DNA of 64,000 bases from Amycolatopsis roodepoortensis (GCF_014873915.1 NZ_JADBEJ010000004.1:496001-560000), one strand, 5' to 3'. Counted from the stretch's first letter, positions 50,913 to 59,669 are shown. The notes: generated by a model not told the origin, from the letters alone. A program made the numbers and translations.

Positions 50913-51790
50913 GACGACCTCCTTGGATCCTTGTGCTCGGGCAGCGGTCCGCCGCCGTCGGGGATGACCTGTCCGGAATCGCGGTAGGCCACCGCCTCGT
51001 GGAAACCATCGCGTTCGGCGAACTCGCGGAACCAGCGGCCTTCCGGGGTGTGCCGGGTGATGCCGTCGAAAAGAGTCGCGAGCGTCTGGGTGCCGGAAAG
51101 ACCCATGTTGTCGTAGGCCTGGTTGATCATCAGTTTCTGCATCACCAGCTGGTTCGTCGGCACGCCCGCCATCCGGTCCGCCAGTTCCTCGACGGCCGCT
51201 TCGAGCCGTCCGGGTTCCACCGCCTCGAGCGCGAGCCCCCATTCGGCCGCGGTGGCGCCGTCGATGGTGTCGCCGGTGAGCAGCATCCGCTTCGCGCGCT
51301 GGGCGCCGACGCGGTAGACCCACATCGCGGTCGTCGGGCAGCCCCACACCCGTGCGGGCGGATAGCCGATGCGCGCGTCGGTCGCCATGATCAGCACGTC
51401 GCACGACAGCGCGATGTCGCTGCCGCCGGCGATCGCGTGGCCCTGCACCTGGCAGAGGGTGGGTTTCAGCGATCGCCACAGGCTGAAGAAGTCGTCGGTG
51501 TTGCGCTTCATCACCCGGTAGTCCTTGACCGGATCCCAGACCGGGCCCTGGTTCCAGCGGCCTTCGGCGTCGTCCTCGGCGAACTGTTTGAGGTCGTATC
51601 CGGCGCAGAACGACCGGCCTTCGCCGCGCACCACGATCACCCGGACCGCGTCGTCCTCGTTCGCCAGCTCCACGGCCTGCCGGATCTCGCGCGGCATGAC
51701 GTCGTTGATCGCGTTGAGCCGCTCGGGGCGGTTCAAGGTCAGGTACGCCTTCCGGTCTTCGACGCGGTAGGTGAGCGTCTCAAACGCCAT
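50909..51790 (-). CDS. Enoyl-CoA hydratase/isomerase family protein
   Basis: 293 residues from ATG 51790. A crotonase fold: LTLNRPERLNAIND, RSFCAGYDLKQF (first oxyanion segment), VQGHAIAGGSDIALSCDVLIM (second oxyanion segment). The usual catalytic Glu pair is only partly apparent, so hydratase activity is not certain; isomerase or hydrolase is possible. It overlaps the TetR gene by 11 bases and the diiron oxygenase by four, giving a compact operon TetR - hydratase - oxygenase - small membrane protein. Confidence 0.85.
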   Translation of the reverse strand: MAFETLTYRVEDRKAYLTLNRPERLNAINDVMPREIRQAVELANEDDAVRVIVVRGEGRSFCAGYDLKQFAEDDAEGRWNQGPVWDPVKDYRVMKRNTDDFFSLWRSLKPTLCQVQGHAIAGGSDIALSCDVLIMATDARIGYPPARVWGCPTTAMWVYRVGAQRAKRMLLTGDTIDGATAAEWGLALEAVEPGRLEAAVEELADRMAGVPTNQLVMQKLMINQAYDNMGLSGTQTLATLFDGITRHTPEGRWFREFAERDGFHEAVAYRDSGQVIPDGGGPLPEHKDPRRSS

Positions 51791-52379
51791 CGGAACCTCC
51801 CAGCGCGCGAAGGGTGAACGTGACCAGCTGCGGGATCGTGTCCGGTCCGCTTTCGCCCGCCAAGGGGCCGACCAGCATTTCCGCGCCCGCGCCGACCAGC
51901 GCCGCGGCGGTCGCTTCCGCGTCCTGCGGGGGCAGCAGCCCCCTCGTCACGCCGTCGGCGATGTTCCTGGCGATGACCTCGCGGAACGCGCGGCGGAACA
52001 CCAGGCGTTCGGCCTCCACGACGGCGTCGACCGGTTCGGCCAGCAACGCATACGCGAGCCTCGGCGCCTTCAGCGCCCGCCCGGCGAAGGTCTCGATCAC
52101 GGCGACCACCCGCTCGCGGACGTCACCCTGGGAGGCGGCGGCCTCGACGGCGTCGACCTCCCGGGAGACCACCTCGCGGAAGACCTCGACGACCAGGTCG
52201 GCCTTGGACGGGAACTGCCGGTACACGCTGCCGGTGCCCACGCCCGCCCGCGCGGCGACCGCGGCCATGGAGCAGCCCGCGTACCCGGTCTCGGCCAGCA
52301 GCGCGACGGCCGCGGCGAGGATCTCGCCTCGCTGCGAGTCCAGTCTTGCCTGCGTCTTCGGGGTCCGTCGGTAGGGCAT
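51780..52379 (-). CDS. TetR-family regulator of the diiron operon
   Basis: 199 residues from ATG 52379. Helix-turn-helix CSMAAVAARAGVGTGSVYRQFPSKADLVVEVF (about residues 36-67) is typical, and the C-terminal domain is Ala-rich. It is the first gene of the operon and overlaps the enoyl-CoA hydratase, so it most likely regulates the operon that contains it. No clear palindrome was found in its short upstream region. Confidence 0.86.
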   Translation of the reverse strand: MPYRRTPKTQARLDSQRGEILAAAVALLAETGYAGCSMAAVAARAGVGTGSVYRQFPSKADLVVEVFREVVSREVDAVEAAASQGDVRERVVAVIETFAGRALKAPRLAYALLAEPVDAVVEAERLVFRRAFREVIARNIADGVTRGLLPPQDAEATAAALVGAGAEMLVGPLAGESGPDTIPQLVTFTLRALGGSDGV

Positions 52380-52408
52380 GCCAAGGAGTGAAGCACGGAT
52401 TCCGCTCT

Positions 52409-53335
52409 TCAGTCCAGCTCTTCCTCAAACAGCTCGTGATCCACCGCGGTGGCCGTCACGAAACCCATGGCGGCCGCGGTCACCACGAACGTCATGCCCG
52501 GCGGGCACGATTCCCGCCGGGCCAGGTCACCCGCGGCGTAAACACCGGGTACGCCGGTGAAGCCGACGTCGTCGATCCGCACGGTGCCGTCGTCCTGGAG
52601 CACGCAGCCCAGTTCCTCTGCCAGCGAGTCGGCCTGCCGCGTGGTGGCGTGCAGGAACACCGCCGCGCATTCCACCGGGCCGCCTTCTCGGAACGTGATC
52701 CGTTCGACCTCGCCCTCGGGTCCCTCCACACTGCGCACCGGCTCTTGGCGCACGCGAACAGCGCGTTTGCGCAGGAGCGCCTGATCGTCCGCGGACAAGG
52801 TAAAACCGTTGGTGCACAAGGTGACATCCGAACTCCACCGGGTCAGCTGGGCGGCGAACATCGCGTCCTGCCGCCCCTCGGTGGCCAGGACGGCCAAGGG
52901 CCGATCCCGGAATTCCCAGGCATGGCAGTACGGGCAGCCGAGCACGCTCTTCCCCCAGCGCTCGGCCAGCCCCGCGATCCCGGGCAGGTCCTCGATCACG
53001 CCGGTGGCCAGCACTATCCGGCGCGCGTTCACCCGGCCGCCGTCCTCGAACGCGACGGTGAACCTGCCGCGTTCGCCGTCGACGGTCAGGACCCGGCCCT
53101 CGCGCAGGCGGACCTCCGGGTACTCCGCCAGTTGCTCGCGACCGGTGGCCCGCAGCGCGTCCGGGTTCATCCCGTCGCAGGCCAGGAGCCCGTGCACGCC
53201 CGCGGCCGTGGAATTACGGCCCGCGCCCCCGTCGATCACGAGCACACTGCGCCGGGACCGGCCGAGCACCAGCGCGGCGCTCAACCCGGCGGGTCCGGCA
53301 CCGACGATCACCGCGTCATAACCGGTATCGCGCAC
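52409..53335 (-). CDS. Thioredoxin reductase-like FAD/NAD(P)H oxidoreductase
   Basis: 308 residues from GTG 53335 with AGAGAGG upstream. FAD motif VIVGAGPAGLSAALVLG, redox pair GCPYCHAWE (Cys134 and Cys137), NADPH loop and the C-terminal GVYAAGDLARR. The NADPH-binding GxGxxA sequence of true thioredoxin reductases reads LAVLATEGRQD here, so the partner and cofactor preference may differ. No thioredoxin gene is adjacent. Probably a thiol-disulfide reductase for a small molecule or protein. Confidence 0.82.
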   Translation of the reverse strand: MRDTGYDAVIVGAGPAGLSAALVLGRSRRSVLVIDGGAGRNSTAAGVHGLLACDGMNPDALRATGREQLAEYPEVRLREGRVLTVDGERGRFTVAFEDGGRVNARRIVLATGVIEDLPGIAGLAERWGKSVLGCPYCHAWEFRDRPLAVLATEGRQDAMFAAQLTRWSSDVTLCTNGFTLSADDQALLRKRAVRVRQEPVRSVEGPEGEVERITFREGGPVECAAVFLHATTRQADSLAEELGCVLQDDGTVRIDDVGFTGVPGVYAAGDLARRESCPPGMTFVVTAAAMGFVTATAVDHELFEEELD

Positions 53336-53423
53336 GGCATGGCCTCTCTGTCCGGGAGTCGGGGCAGCACCCGCATACCCGGGCCGCCCGCCGGGAAACC
53401 TGCTCCCGGCGGGCGCCACGCGC

Positions 53424-56400
53424 TCAATTCCGATTGATGGTGAACGTGCTCGTCGTGTTCCGGATGTCCTCGGCGTTGTCGCTCAGGGTGAGCCCGGTGA
53501 ACGTCGCCGAGCCGACGGCCGGGCCCTGCCCCGGTTCCGGCAGCTCGTTGACCCAGATCCCGATCCCTGACTTCGCGTCGAACTCGTCACCGCTGCGGTG
53601 CGCCCCGGTGATCGACACGTTCGTCAGCACCGTGTCCTCGACCGGGTTCTCCGGCCGGTTCCCGGTGTACTTGGTCTGGAACATGATGCCGCTGTATGTC
53701 GGGCTCTGGATGTCCACATCGGACACCCGGATACCGCGGAACTCCTTGGAGGCGGAGAACATCCAGATCGCCGGGAACGTCTGCTGCCCCCAGAAATGGC
53801 CACCGGCGCGGACCAGTGACACGTTCTGGACGGTCGTCGGCTGCGGGCCGAACCCGAGGAACGGGTAGCCGAAGTCGAGCGAGCTGATCGTGATCCCGGA
53901 GTACGTCAGCGTGTCCGCGATGTAGAGGTTCCGGAAGGTGTTGCTGTACCCGCCGTACACCGCCAGCCCGGCCGCGCGCCACGGAAGCAGCACGGTCAGG
54001 TTCTCGAACACGTTGTCGTACTGGTTGCCCGCGTTGAGGTCCGTGGCCGCGAACAGCGCGAAACTGTCGTCACCGGTGGAGCGGGCTTCGTTGTTGGTGA
54101 CCCGGTTCCCCGTGCTGCCGTTGGTGAAGTTGAGCCCGTCGGCGAACATGTCGCGGATCCGGGAGTTCTTCACCGTCGTGTTGTCCACATTGGTCGCCCA
54201 CAGGAGGCACATCTGGTGCTCCACCCAGATGTTGTCGATCGTCATGTTCGTGACGTTCGTGAAGTTGAAGACCTTGCCGGGACCGTCGATCCGGGACGTG
54301 TAGTTCCCGAACACGGCGAACCCGCCGAACGTCGAACCGCTCGCACTCGCCTGCGCGTCGAACCCGATATCGGTGTTCTCCTGTCCGGCGGGCGCGGTGA
54401 ACCTCGTGAACCACGGCCCGGCGCCGAGCACCGTGACCGGTTTGCCGTACACGGTGACCTTGCTCGTCATCGGGTACTGCCCCGGCGGCAGGAAGACACC
54501 GGTGAGGTTCGGGTCCTGGCGGACCTTGTCCAACGCGGCCTGCACATCCTGCTGGGTGAACCCGGCCGGGACGGCGTAACGCGCCGGGTCGGGGTTCGCG
54601 GCCGCGGTGGCCAGCTCGAAGTTCACGAAGTCGATCGCGTAGTTCAAGCCGTTCCCGGCGTCCTTCTGCAGCTTGATCTTGTGCCCGGCGGGCACGGTCG
54701 TGCCGAGCAGCATGCTGGCCTCGTCGTAGATGCGGCGAGGGGGCCCGGCTCCCGGGGAGTTCTGCGGAGAGGCTTCGGGGCCGTACAGCCACGCGTGGCG
54801 CGAAGTCAGGTCGATGGCTTTCAGGAACGTGCCGTCGACGTAGACGTTCAGCGTCGAGTTCTGCCCGCCGCCACCCGCGGCGTCCGGCATCGAGAACCGG
54901 GTCACCAGGGTGTTCGTGGCCGCGCGCGTGGTGAACTCGACCGAGGAGCCGGTCGAATTCAGCGTCACGGCCTTGCGGCCCGATGCCTCGCCCGCGAGGT
55001 CGCCGATCTTCCGGTTCGGGCCGATCACCGACGCGCCGCCGGCGACCACGCCGTCTTCGGCCTCGTACATGTCGTAGGGCATGTTCGCGCCGCGACCGAC
55101 GAACAACGCTTGCGTGCTCGTGTTGTTGCCCTGCTTCGCGGGCAACTCGTTGGCATCGTTCGCGACGACGGTCTTGACCGTGTACCGGCCGTTCCCGGCC
55201 GTCCAGGTGCCGACGTTCACCGGCGGTGCCGTGGCCCCGGCCGCGATCGCGCCGGTGTACGAGCCGGAGAGGGTCTTGACGACGGCGCCGTTCTGGTCGG
55301 TGATCGTCACCGTGACGCCGTGCGCGCCGCCGGCCGAAGCGACCGTTCCCTGGTTGCGCACCGTGGCGGAGAACGTCACGGTGTCACCCGCCGTCGGGTT
55401 GTTCGGCGACCAGGCGGTGGCCGCGACGAGGTCGGAGCTGGCCACCGGGCTGACGACGAGTGCCGTCGCACCGGTGTAGGAGTTGTTGCCCTCGTCCTGT
55501 TCGACGACGGCGTTGCCCTCGTCGACCTTCGCGGTGAGCTGGTGGCTGCCCGTCTCCCTGGTGCCGATGTCCGCCGACACCGTCGCCGACGCTCCGGCCG
55601 CGAGCACACCGACGGGTGCAGTGCCGACCTTCGCGGTGCCCAGGTAGAGATTCACGTTCGTCGCACCCGAGGCCGCCGTTCCGGCGTTGCGGACGGTGGC
55701 CGACACGGTGATCGCGTCCGTTTCCACCGGGTTTTGCGGTGACCACGAAACACCCGAGACCGTCAGGTCGGGGTTCGGCGCGGGAACACCGAAGACCTGG
55801 AACTCCGCGGCCTGTCCGCCGGGGGCACCGGAGTTGGCGGTGATCCGCAGGCGGACGTCGGCGGCGCGGCCACCGGCCGGGATGGTGACGGTGTTGCCAC
55901 TCGACGGGGTGAAGGTGTACGTCTGCGCGGGCACCAGCGTGGTGAACGCGGCCGCACCCTGGTCACGCCCTTCGACGGCGATCGTCTGCGTGCGCTGTGC
56001 CCACGCGGGATCCGGGTTGAGCTTGACGACGATCCGGTCGAGATCGGCGTTGGACCCGAGCGCGACGGTCAGCAGGTTCGGATACGCCGCGCCTTCCCAA
56101 TAAGTGGTCGTGGAGTCGTCGTTGGCGTTGGCCGCGACGTAGGAGTGCTGCACCGAAGACGCCGTGATCGGCTTGCCCAGCGCGAGATTCGTCCCCGCCC
56201 GCGTACCGGTCCTGGTCACCGTGCCGCTGCTCGGCGACTGATTGCCCGCGGCGTCGCGGGCACGCACGGAATAGGCGATCGTCGCGCTCTCGGGTTGGTC
56301 GTCGGTGTAGGTCAGGACGTCACCGGCGACGCTGCCGCGAAGCTGCCCGTTGGCGTACACGTCGTAGCCCGTGACTCCGGTGTTGTCGGCCGACGCCGAC

Positions 56401-56990
56401 CACGTGAGCCGGATCTTGCCGCTCGACGGCTCGGTGTAGGCGAGGTTCCCCGGCGCGGACGGTGGCTGCGTGTCACCGCCCGCGGGACCGCGCACCTCGA
56501 ACTCCGAGAGCTGGGCCGCGGGCCAGCCGGTGTTGGCGGTGATGTTCAGCCGTACGAACCTGGTGTTCCCCGTGACGTCGAGGGTGACCGTGTTGCCGGT
56601 CGCCGGGTCGAACCGGTGGCCTGCCGACGGCACGAGGTCGCTGAAGCTCGTGCCGTTCGCGCTGCCCTGCACCGAGAAGGTCTGGGTGCGGGCTTCCCAG
56701 CCCGATGGCAGCTTGAGCACGAGCCGGGCGATGTTCGTGGCCGCGCCGAGGTCGGCCTGGATCCATTGCGGGAACTGGTTGTTCGTGCTTTCCCAGTAGG
56801 TGGCCTGATTGCCGTCCCCGACGTTCGAAACGGCGTAGCCGGCCAGCTGACTGCTGGCGGTGTAGGTCGCGTCGGCGGCTTCGGCGGCGGCTGATGCCGG
56901 GGCGTCGTTCGCCGCGATGGCGGGTGGCGTGAAGAGAAGGGACAGGGTGGCGAACACCACCGCGCACGTCAGTGGGCGCTTCGTTCTCAT
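53424..56990 (-). CDS. Secreted modular beta-helix glycosidase, probably GH87 alpha-1,3-glucanase
   Basis: 1188 residues from ATG 56990 (GAGGAA upstream). A signal peptide ends near IAAN. Order: discoidin/F5-8C module (about 40-190), fibronectin III domain (about 195-280), second discoidin module (about 285-425), two CARDB domains (about 430-650), a carbohydrate-binding module opening with YDMYEAEDGVV, and a right-handed beta-helix (about 815-1188). The helix has DGLNF (Asp951) and GDDSFALF (Asp974-Asp975), the three-Asp layout of GH87 alpha-1,3-glucanases. Likely degrades fungal or plaque glucans. Other beta-helix polysaccharidases cannot be ruled out. Confidence 0.7.
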   Translation of the reverse strand: MRTKRPLTCAVVFATLSLLFTPPAIAANDAPASAAAEAADATYTASSQLAGYAVSNVGDGNQATYWESTNNQFPQWIQADLGAATNIARLVLKLPSGWEARTQTFSVQGSANGTSFSDLVPSAGHRFDPATGNTVTLDVTGNTRFVRLNITANTGWPAAQLSEFEVRGPAGGDTQPPSAPGNLAYTEPSSGKIRLTWSASADNTGVTGYDVYANGQLRGSVAGDVLTYTDDQPESATIAYSVRARDAAGNQSPSSGTVTRTGTRAGTNLALGKPITASSVQHSYVAANANDDSTTTYWEGAAYPNLLTVALGSNADLDRIVVKLNPDPAWAQRTQTIAVEGRDQGAAAFTTLVPAQTYTFTPSSGNTVTIPAGGRAADVRLRITANSGAPGGQAAEFQVFGVPAPNPDLTVSGVSWSPQNPVETDAITVSATVRNAGTAASGATNVNLYLGTAKVGTAPVGVLAAGASATVSADIGTRETGSHQLTAKVDEGNAVVEQDEGNNSYTGATALVVSPVASSDLVAATAWSPNNPTAGDTVTFSATVRNQGTVASAGGAHGVTVTITDQNGAVVKTLSGSYTGAIAAGATAPPVNVGTWTAGNGRYTVKTVVANDANELPAKQGNNTSTQALFVGRGANMPYDMYEAEDGVVAGGASVIGPNRKIGDLAGEASGRKAVTLNSTGSSVEFTTRAATNTLVTRFSMPDAAGGGGQNSTLNVYVDGTFLKAIDLTSRHAWLYGPEASPQNSPGAGPPRRIYDEASMLLGTTVPAGHKIKLQKDAGNGLNYAIDFVNFELATAAANPDPARYAVPAGFTQQDVQAALDKVRQDPNLTGVFLPPGQYPMTSKVTVYGKPVTVLGAGPWFTRFTAPAGQENTDIGFDAQASASGSTFGGFAVFGNYTSRIDGPGKVFNFTNVTNMTIDNIWVEHQMCLLWATNVDNTTVKNSRIRDMFADGLNFTNGSTGNRVTNNEARSTGDDSFALFAATDLNAGNQYDNVFENLTVLLPWRAAGLAVYGGYSNTFRNLYIADTLTYSGITISSLDFGYPFLGFGPQPTTVQNVSLVRAGGHFWGQQTFPAIWMFSASKEFRGIRVSDVDIQSPTYSGIMFQTKYTGNRPENPVEDTVLTNVSITGAHRSGDEFDAKSGIGIWVNELPEPGQGPAVGSATFTGLTLSDNAEDIRNTTSTFTINRN

Positions 56991-57247
56991 GACATTCCTC
57001 TGTTCCGGGAGGGGACTGAGCGGAATCTTCCTGACTCTTGTCATGTTCTTGCGCTGAAATGTTCAAGAATTACAGCCCACGGAGCGCCACAAGTCAACGC
57101 CCGGCGCCAAATCGCCTGACCAGGTGCTTTCCCGCGCCGGTGTCCCCTGTGGCGAAGGCCTCATGACCTCCGAACCGGCGGCCCACCGGCCACGGGTTAG
57201 CCCGAATCGGTCAATGCCCGGCCAGCCGGAACGAGTACGTTCTTGGT

Positions 57248-57268
57248 GGACGGCGAAACCCGCCGTCC
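57248..57268 (+). promoter_or_regulatory. Leader hairpin before the GAF-ANTAR gene
   Basis: GGACGGCG (57248-57255) pairs with CGCCGTCC (57261-57268), loop AAACC, two bases before the AAAGGG ribosome site. It could mask or expose translation start. It lacks the A1/G4 hexaloops of known ANTAR targets. Confidence 0.35.
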
Positions 57269-57284
57269 GAGGGAAAGGGCCACG

Positions 57285-58028
57285 ATGGATCAGTTTCGCG
57301 ACACCGCTTCGGCGTTGCGGGAGCTCACCGAGTCGATGCGGCTCGACGAGCCCCGCGACGAGTTGCTGGAACGGGTGGCGAAGAAGGTGGTCGGGCTGCT
57401 GCCCGGAGCGGACGCGGCCACGGTGACGCTGTACACCGACAACGAACCGAGCACCGTCGCCGCCACCGACGAGTCCGTGCTACCCCTGGACAAGGCGCAG
57501 TACAGCGCGGACGAGGGCCCTTGTCTCAAGGCCGCCGAGACCGGGACGATCGTCCGGACGCTGCTGGACGCCGACGCGGCCGCGCGCTGGCCGGACTTCA
57601 CGACCACCGCCGAACTGCTCGGCGTGCGGACCTCGCTGTCCTGCCCGTTGTTCGTCCCCGACGAGTCGCACTTCAAGCGGCGGGAGACCGAGCCGCTGTC
57701 CGGCGCGCTCAATGTCTGGAGCTTCGAGGAAAACGCCTTCGACCCGGTGGAGGCGGCCCTGGTCGCGATGTTCACCTCGGCGATCTCGGCGATCATCCTG
57801 ACCGCGTCCCGCTGGGCCGCCGCCGAACGGCAGGCGGAGACCCTGGTCGCCGCACTGGAGACCAGGGACGCCATCGCCACCGCGAAGGGGATCGTGATGG
57901 CACGTCTGGAGCTGAACGCCGAGGAAGCCTTCCGCTGGCTCACCGAGGCGTCACAGCACACCAACCGCAAGATCCGGGAGATCTCGGTGCTGATCGCGGA
58001 AGACCCCCGAGCGGTTTTCGGCCGTTAG
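57285..58028 (+). CDS. GAF-ANTAR RNA-binding transcription antiterminator
   Basis: 247 residues from ATG 57285. The N-terminal 160 residues are a GAF domain (TVTLYTDNEPSTVAATDESV, LGVRTSLSCPLFVPD). Residues 185-245 form the ANTAR three-helix bundle: ALETRDAIATAKGIVMARLELNAEEAFRWLTEASQHTNRKIREI. Such proteins sense a signal through GAF and bind paired RNA hairpins to prevent termination; the target transcripts are unknown. The stop overlaps the convergent dehydrogenase stop by four bases. Confidence 0.9.
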   Translation: MDQFRDTASALRELTESMRLDEPRDELLERVAKKVVGLLPGADAATVTLYTDNEPSTVAATDESVLPLDKAQYSADEGPCLKAAETGTIVRTLLDADAAARWPDFTTTAELLGVRTSLSCPLFVPDESHFKRRETEPLSGALNVWSFEENAFDPVEAALVAMFTSAISAIILTASRWAAAERQAETLVAALETRDAIATAKGIVMARLELNAEEAFRWLTEASQHTNRKIREISVLIAEDPRAVFGR

Positions 58029-59164
58029 GTCAGCGAGATCCGGCGCCCCTCGCGCGAGGACTCCAGGCCGGCTTCCGCGAGCCGGATGCCGCGCACCCCC
58101 GCCATGAAGTCGTAAGGATGCGGCGCACCCTCCACGACGTGACGGACGAACTGCTCCCACTGGGCGCGGAAACCGTTGCCGAAGTCCTCGTTGTCCGGCA
58201 CTTCCTGCCACTGCGAACGGTACGACCGCGTCTCGGCGAGGTCCGGGTTCCACACCGGCTTCGGGGTGGCCTCCCTCGGCTGGATGACGCATTTGTGCAG
58301 GCCCGCGACCGCGCTGCCCTTGGTGCCGTCGACCTGGAACTCGACCAGTTCGTCGCGGTGGACCCGCACGCACCAGGACGAGTTGAGCTGGGCGATGACC
58401 CCGCCTTCGAGCTCGAAGATCGCGTACGCGGAGTCGTCGGCCGTGGCGGTGTATCGGTCGCCCTTCTCGTCGACGCGCTCCGGGATATGCGTGACGGCCT
58501 TCGCGGTCACGGCGTTGACGGCGCCGAACAGGTTCTCCAGCACGTAGTTCCAGTGGCAGAACATGTCGACGACGATGCCGCCGCCGTCTTCGGCGCGGTA
58601 GTTCCAGCTGGGACGCTGCGCCGACTGCCAGTCGCCCTCGAAGACCCAGTAGCCGAATTCGCCGCGCACCGACAGCACCTGGCCGAAGAAGCCGCTGTCC
58701 ATCAGGCGCTTCAGCTTGAGCAGGCCGGGCAGGTACAGCTTGTCGTGGACGACGCCGTTCTTGACCCCGGCAGCTTCGGCGTGCCGTGCCAGCGCGAGCG
58801 CGCCTTCGACCGACTCCGCCACCGGCTTCTCGGTGTAGATGTGCTTTCCGGCGTCGATGGCACGGACGATCGACTTCTCGCGGACCGCGGTCAGCTGCGC
58901 GTCGAAGTAGAGCGGGAGGTCGTCGTCGCCGAGCGCGGCGTCGAGGTCGGTGGTCCAGCGGGTCAGGCCGTGCCGGGTGGCGATCTCTTCGAGCTTGTCC
59001 GCGTTGCGCCCCACCAGGACCGGCTCCAGCTGGACCCGGGAACCGTCGGCCAGCTCGACCCCGCCGGCCTCCCTGATCGCCAGGACCGAGCGCACCAGGT
59101 GCTGCCGATAGCCCATCCGCCCGGTGACGCCGTTCATCACGACGCCGAGTTTCCGCGTGGTCAT
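58025..59164 (-). CDS. Gfo/Idh/MocA-family dehydrogenase
   Basis: 379 residues from ATG 59164 with AAAGGAG upstream. N-terminal Rossmann domain (VVMNGVTGRMGYRQHLVRSVLAI, VGRNADKLEEIA), the catalytic EKPV segment IYTEKPVAES near residue 112, and a C-terminal Gfo/Idh/MocA domain with GGGIVVDMFCHWNYVLENLFG and HDKLYLPGLLKLKRL. Such enzymes oxidise hydroxyls of sugars or inositols with NAD(P). Two LacI-type operators next to the ribosome site imply sugar-responsive repression. No transporter or LacI gene adjoins it in the window. Confidence 0.88.
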   Translation of the reverse strand: MTTRKLGVVMNGVTGRMGYRQHLVRSVLAIREAGGVELADGSRVQLEPVLVGRNADKLEEIATRHGLTRWTTDLDAALGDDDLPLYFDAQLTAVREKSIVRAIDAGKHIYTEKPVAESVEGALALARHAEAAGVKNGVVHDKLYLPGLLKLKRLMDSGFFGQVLSVRGEFGYWVFEGDWQSAQRPSWNYRAEDGGGIVVDMFCHWNYVLENLFGAVNAVTAKAVTHIPERVDEKGDRYTATADDSAYAIFELEGGVIAQLNSSWCVRVHRDELVEFQVDGTKGSAVAGLHKCVIQPREATPKPVWNPDLAETRSYRSQWQEVPDNEDFGNGFRAQWEQFVRHVVEGAPHPYDFMAGVRGIRLAEAGLESSREGRRISLT

Positions 59165-59176
59165 CCGTTCTCCTTT

Positions 59177-59213
59177 GAAAGCGCTTTCCTGCCCACATCC
59201 TGAAAGCGCTTTC
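59177..59213. promoter_or_regulatory. Two tandem LacI-type operators
   Basis: Perfect palindrome GAAAGCGCTTTC at 59177-59188 and again at 59202-59213, 25 bases centre to centre (about two helical turns and a half). The first abuts the ribosome site of the dehydrogenase gene. The sequence differs from the GACAACGTTGTC boxes, so another LacI-family protein is expected. Confidence 0.8.
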
Positions 59214-59252
59214 TCACCCTGTCAAGGCCGGTGCGAGGAAAGTCCCTCCGGC

Positions 59253-59624
59253 TCAGGAAGCCGGGTCGTAGGCGCGGACCGCGTCGAGGTACTCGGTGAT
59301 GGCGTCCCGGTTGCGGAGCAGGCATTCGGCGCGCCGGGTCATCCGGTCGCGTTCGGCCTCCAGGGTTTCGAGCATCTCCGGCGTCGCGTCCGGGAAGTAG
59401 ATCTGCCGGGGTTTGTCCAGGCACGGCAGGATCTGCTTGATGATCCTGGTCGGGAGCCCGGCGTCGAGCAGGCCGCGGACCTGAATGACCCGGTCGACCG
59501 ACGATTCGGCGTAGTCGCGGTAGCCGTTGGGCAGCCGCTCCGAGACGATGAGACCCTGCTCCTCGTAATACCGCAGCAGACGGCGCGACGTGCCCGTCCG
59601 CTCCGACAACTCCCCGATCCGCAT
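59253..59624 (-). CDS. MerR-family transcriptional regulator
   Basis: 123 residues from ATG 59624 (a GTG at 59633 is an alternative). The MerR head RIGELSERTGTSRRLLRYYEEQGL (residues 2-25) and SERLPNGYRDYAESSVDRVIQVRGLLDAGLP are typical, followed by a dimerisation coiled coil (MLETLEAERDRMTRRAECLL). A Cys at the end of the helix could be sensory but no metal-binding loop is clear. Divergent from an MFS exporter, its probable target; the operator lies between them. Confidence 0.87.
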   Translation of the reverse strand: MRIGELSERTGTSRRLLRYYEEQGLIVSERLPNGYRDYAESSVDRVIQVRGLLDAGLPTRIIKQILPCLDKPRQIYFPDATPEMLETLEAERDRMTRRAECLLRNRDAITEYLDAVRAYDPAS

Positions 59625-59655
59625 GTGCGCCACCTCACCCCGGCCGACTTGACCT

Positions 59656-59669
59656 TCACATCTATGTGA
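59656..59669. promoter_or_regulatory. Candidate MerR operator
   Basis: Inverted repeat TCACAT-CT-ATGTGA in the 64-base region between the divergent MerR and MFS starts, just after a TTGACC (-35-like) at 59649-59654. MerR sites usually sit between -35 and -10, which fits. Confidence 0.55.

Noticed and set aside
57046-57069. TTCTTG-N12-CAAGAA inverted repeat upstream of the GH87-like gene
   Set aside because: Short arms and long spacer; expected by chance at this length and no regulator is linked.
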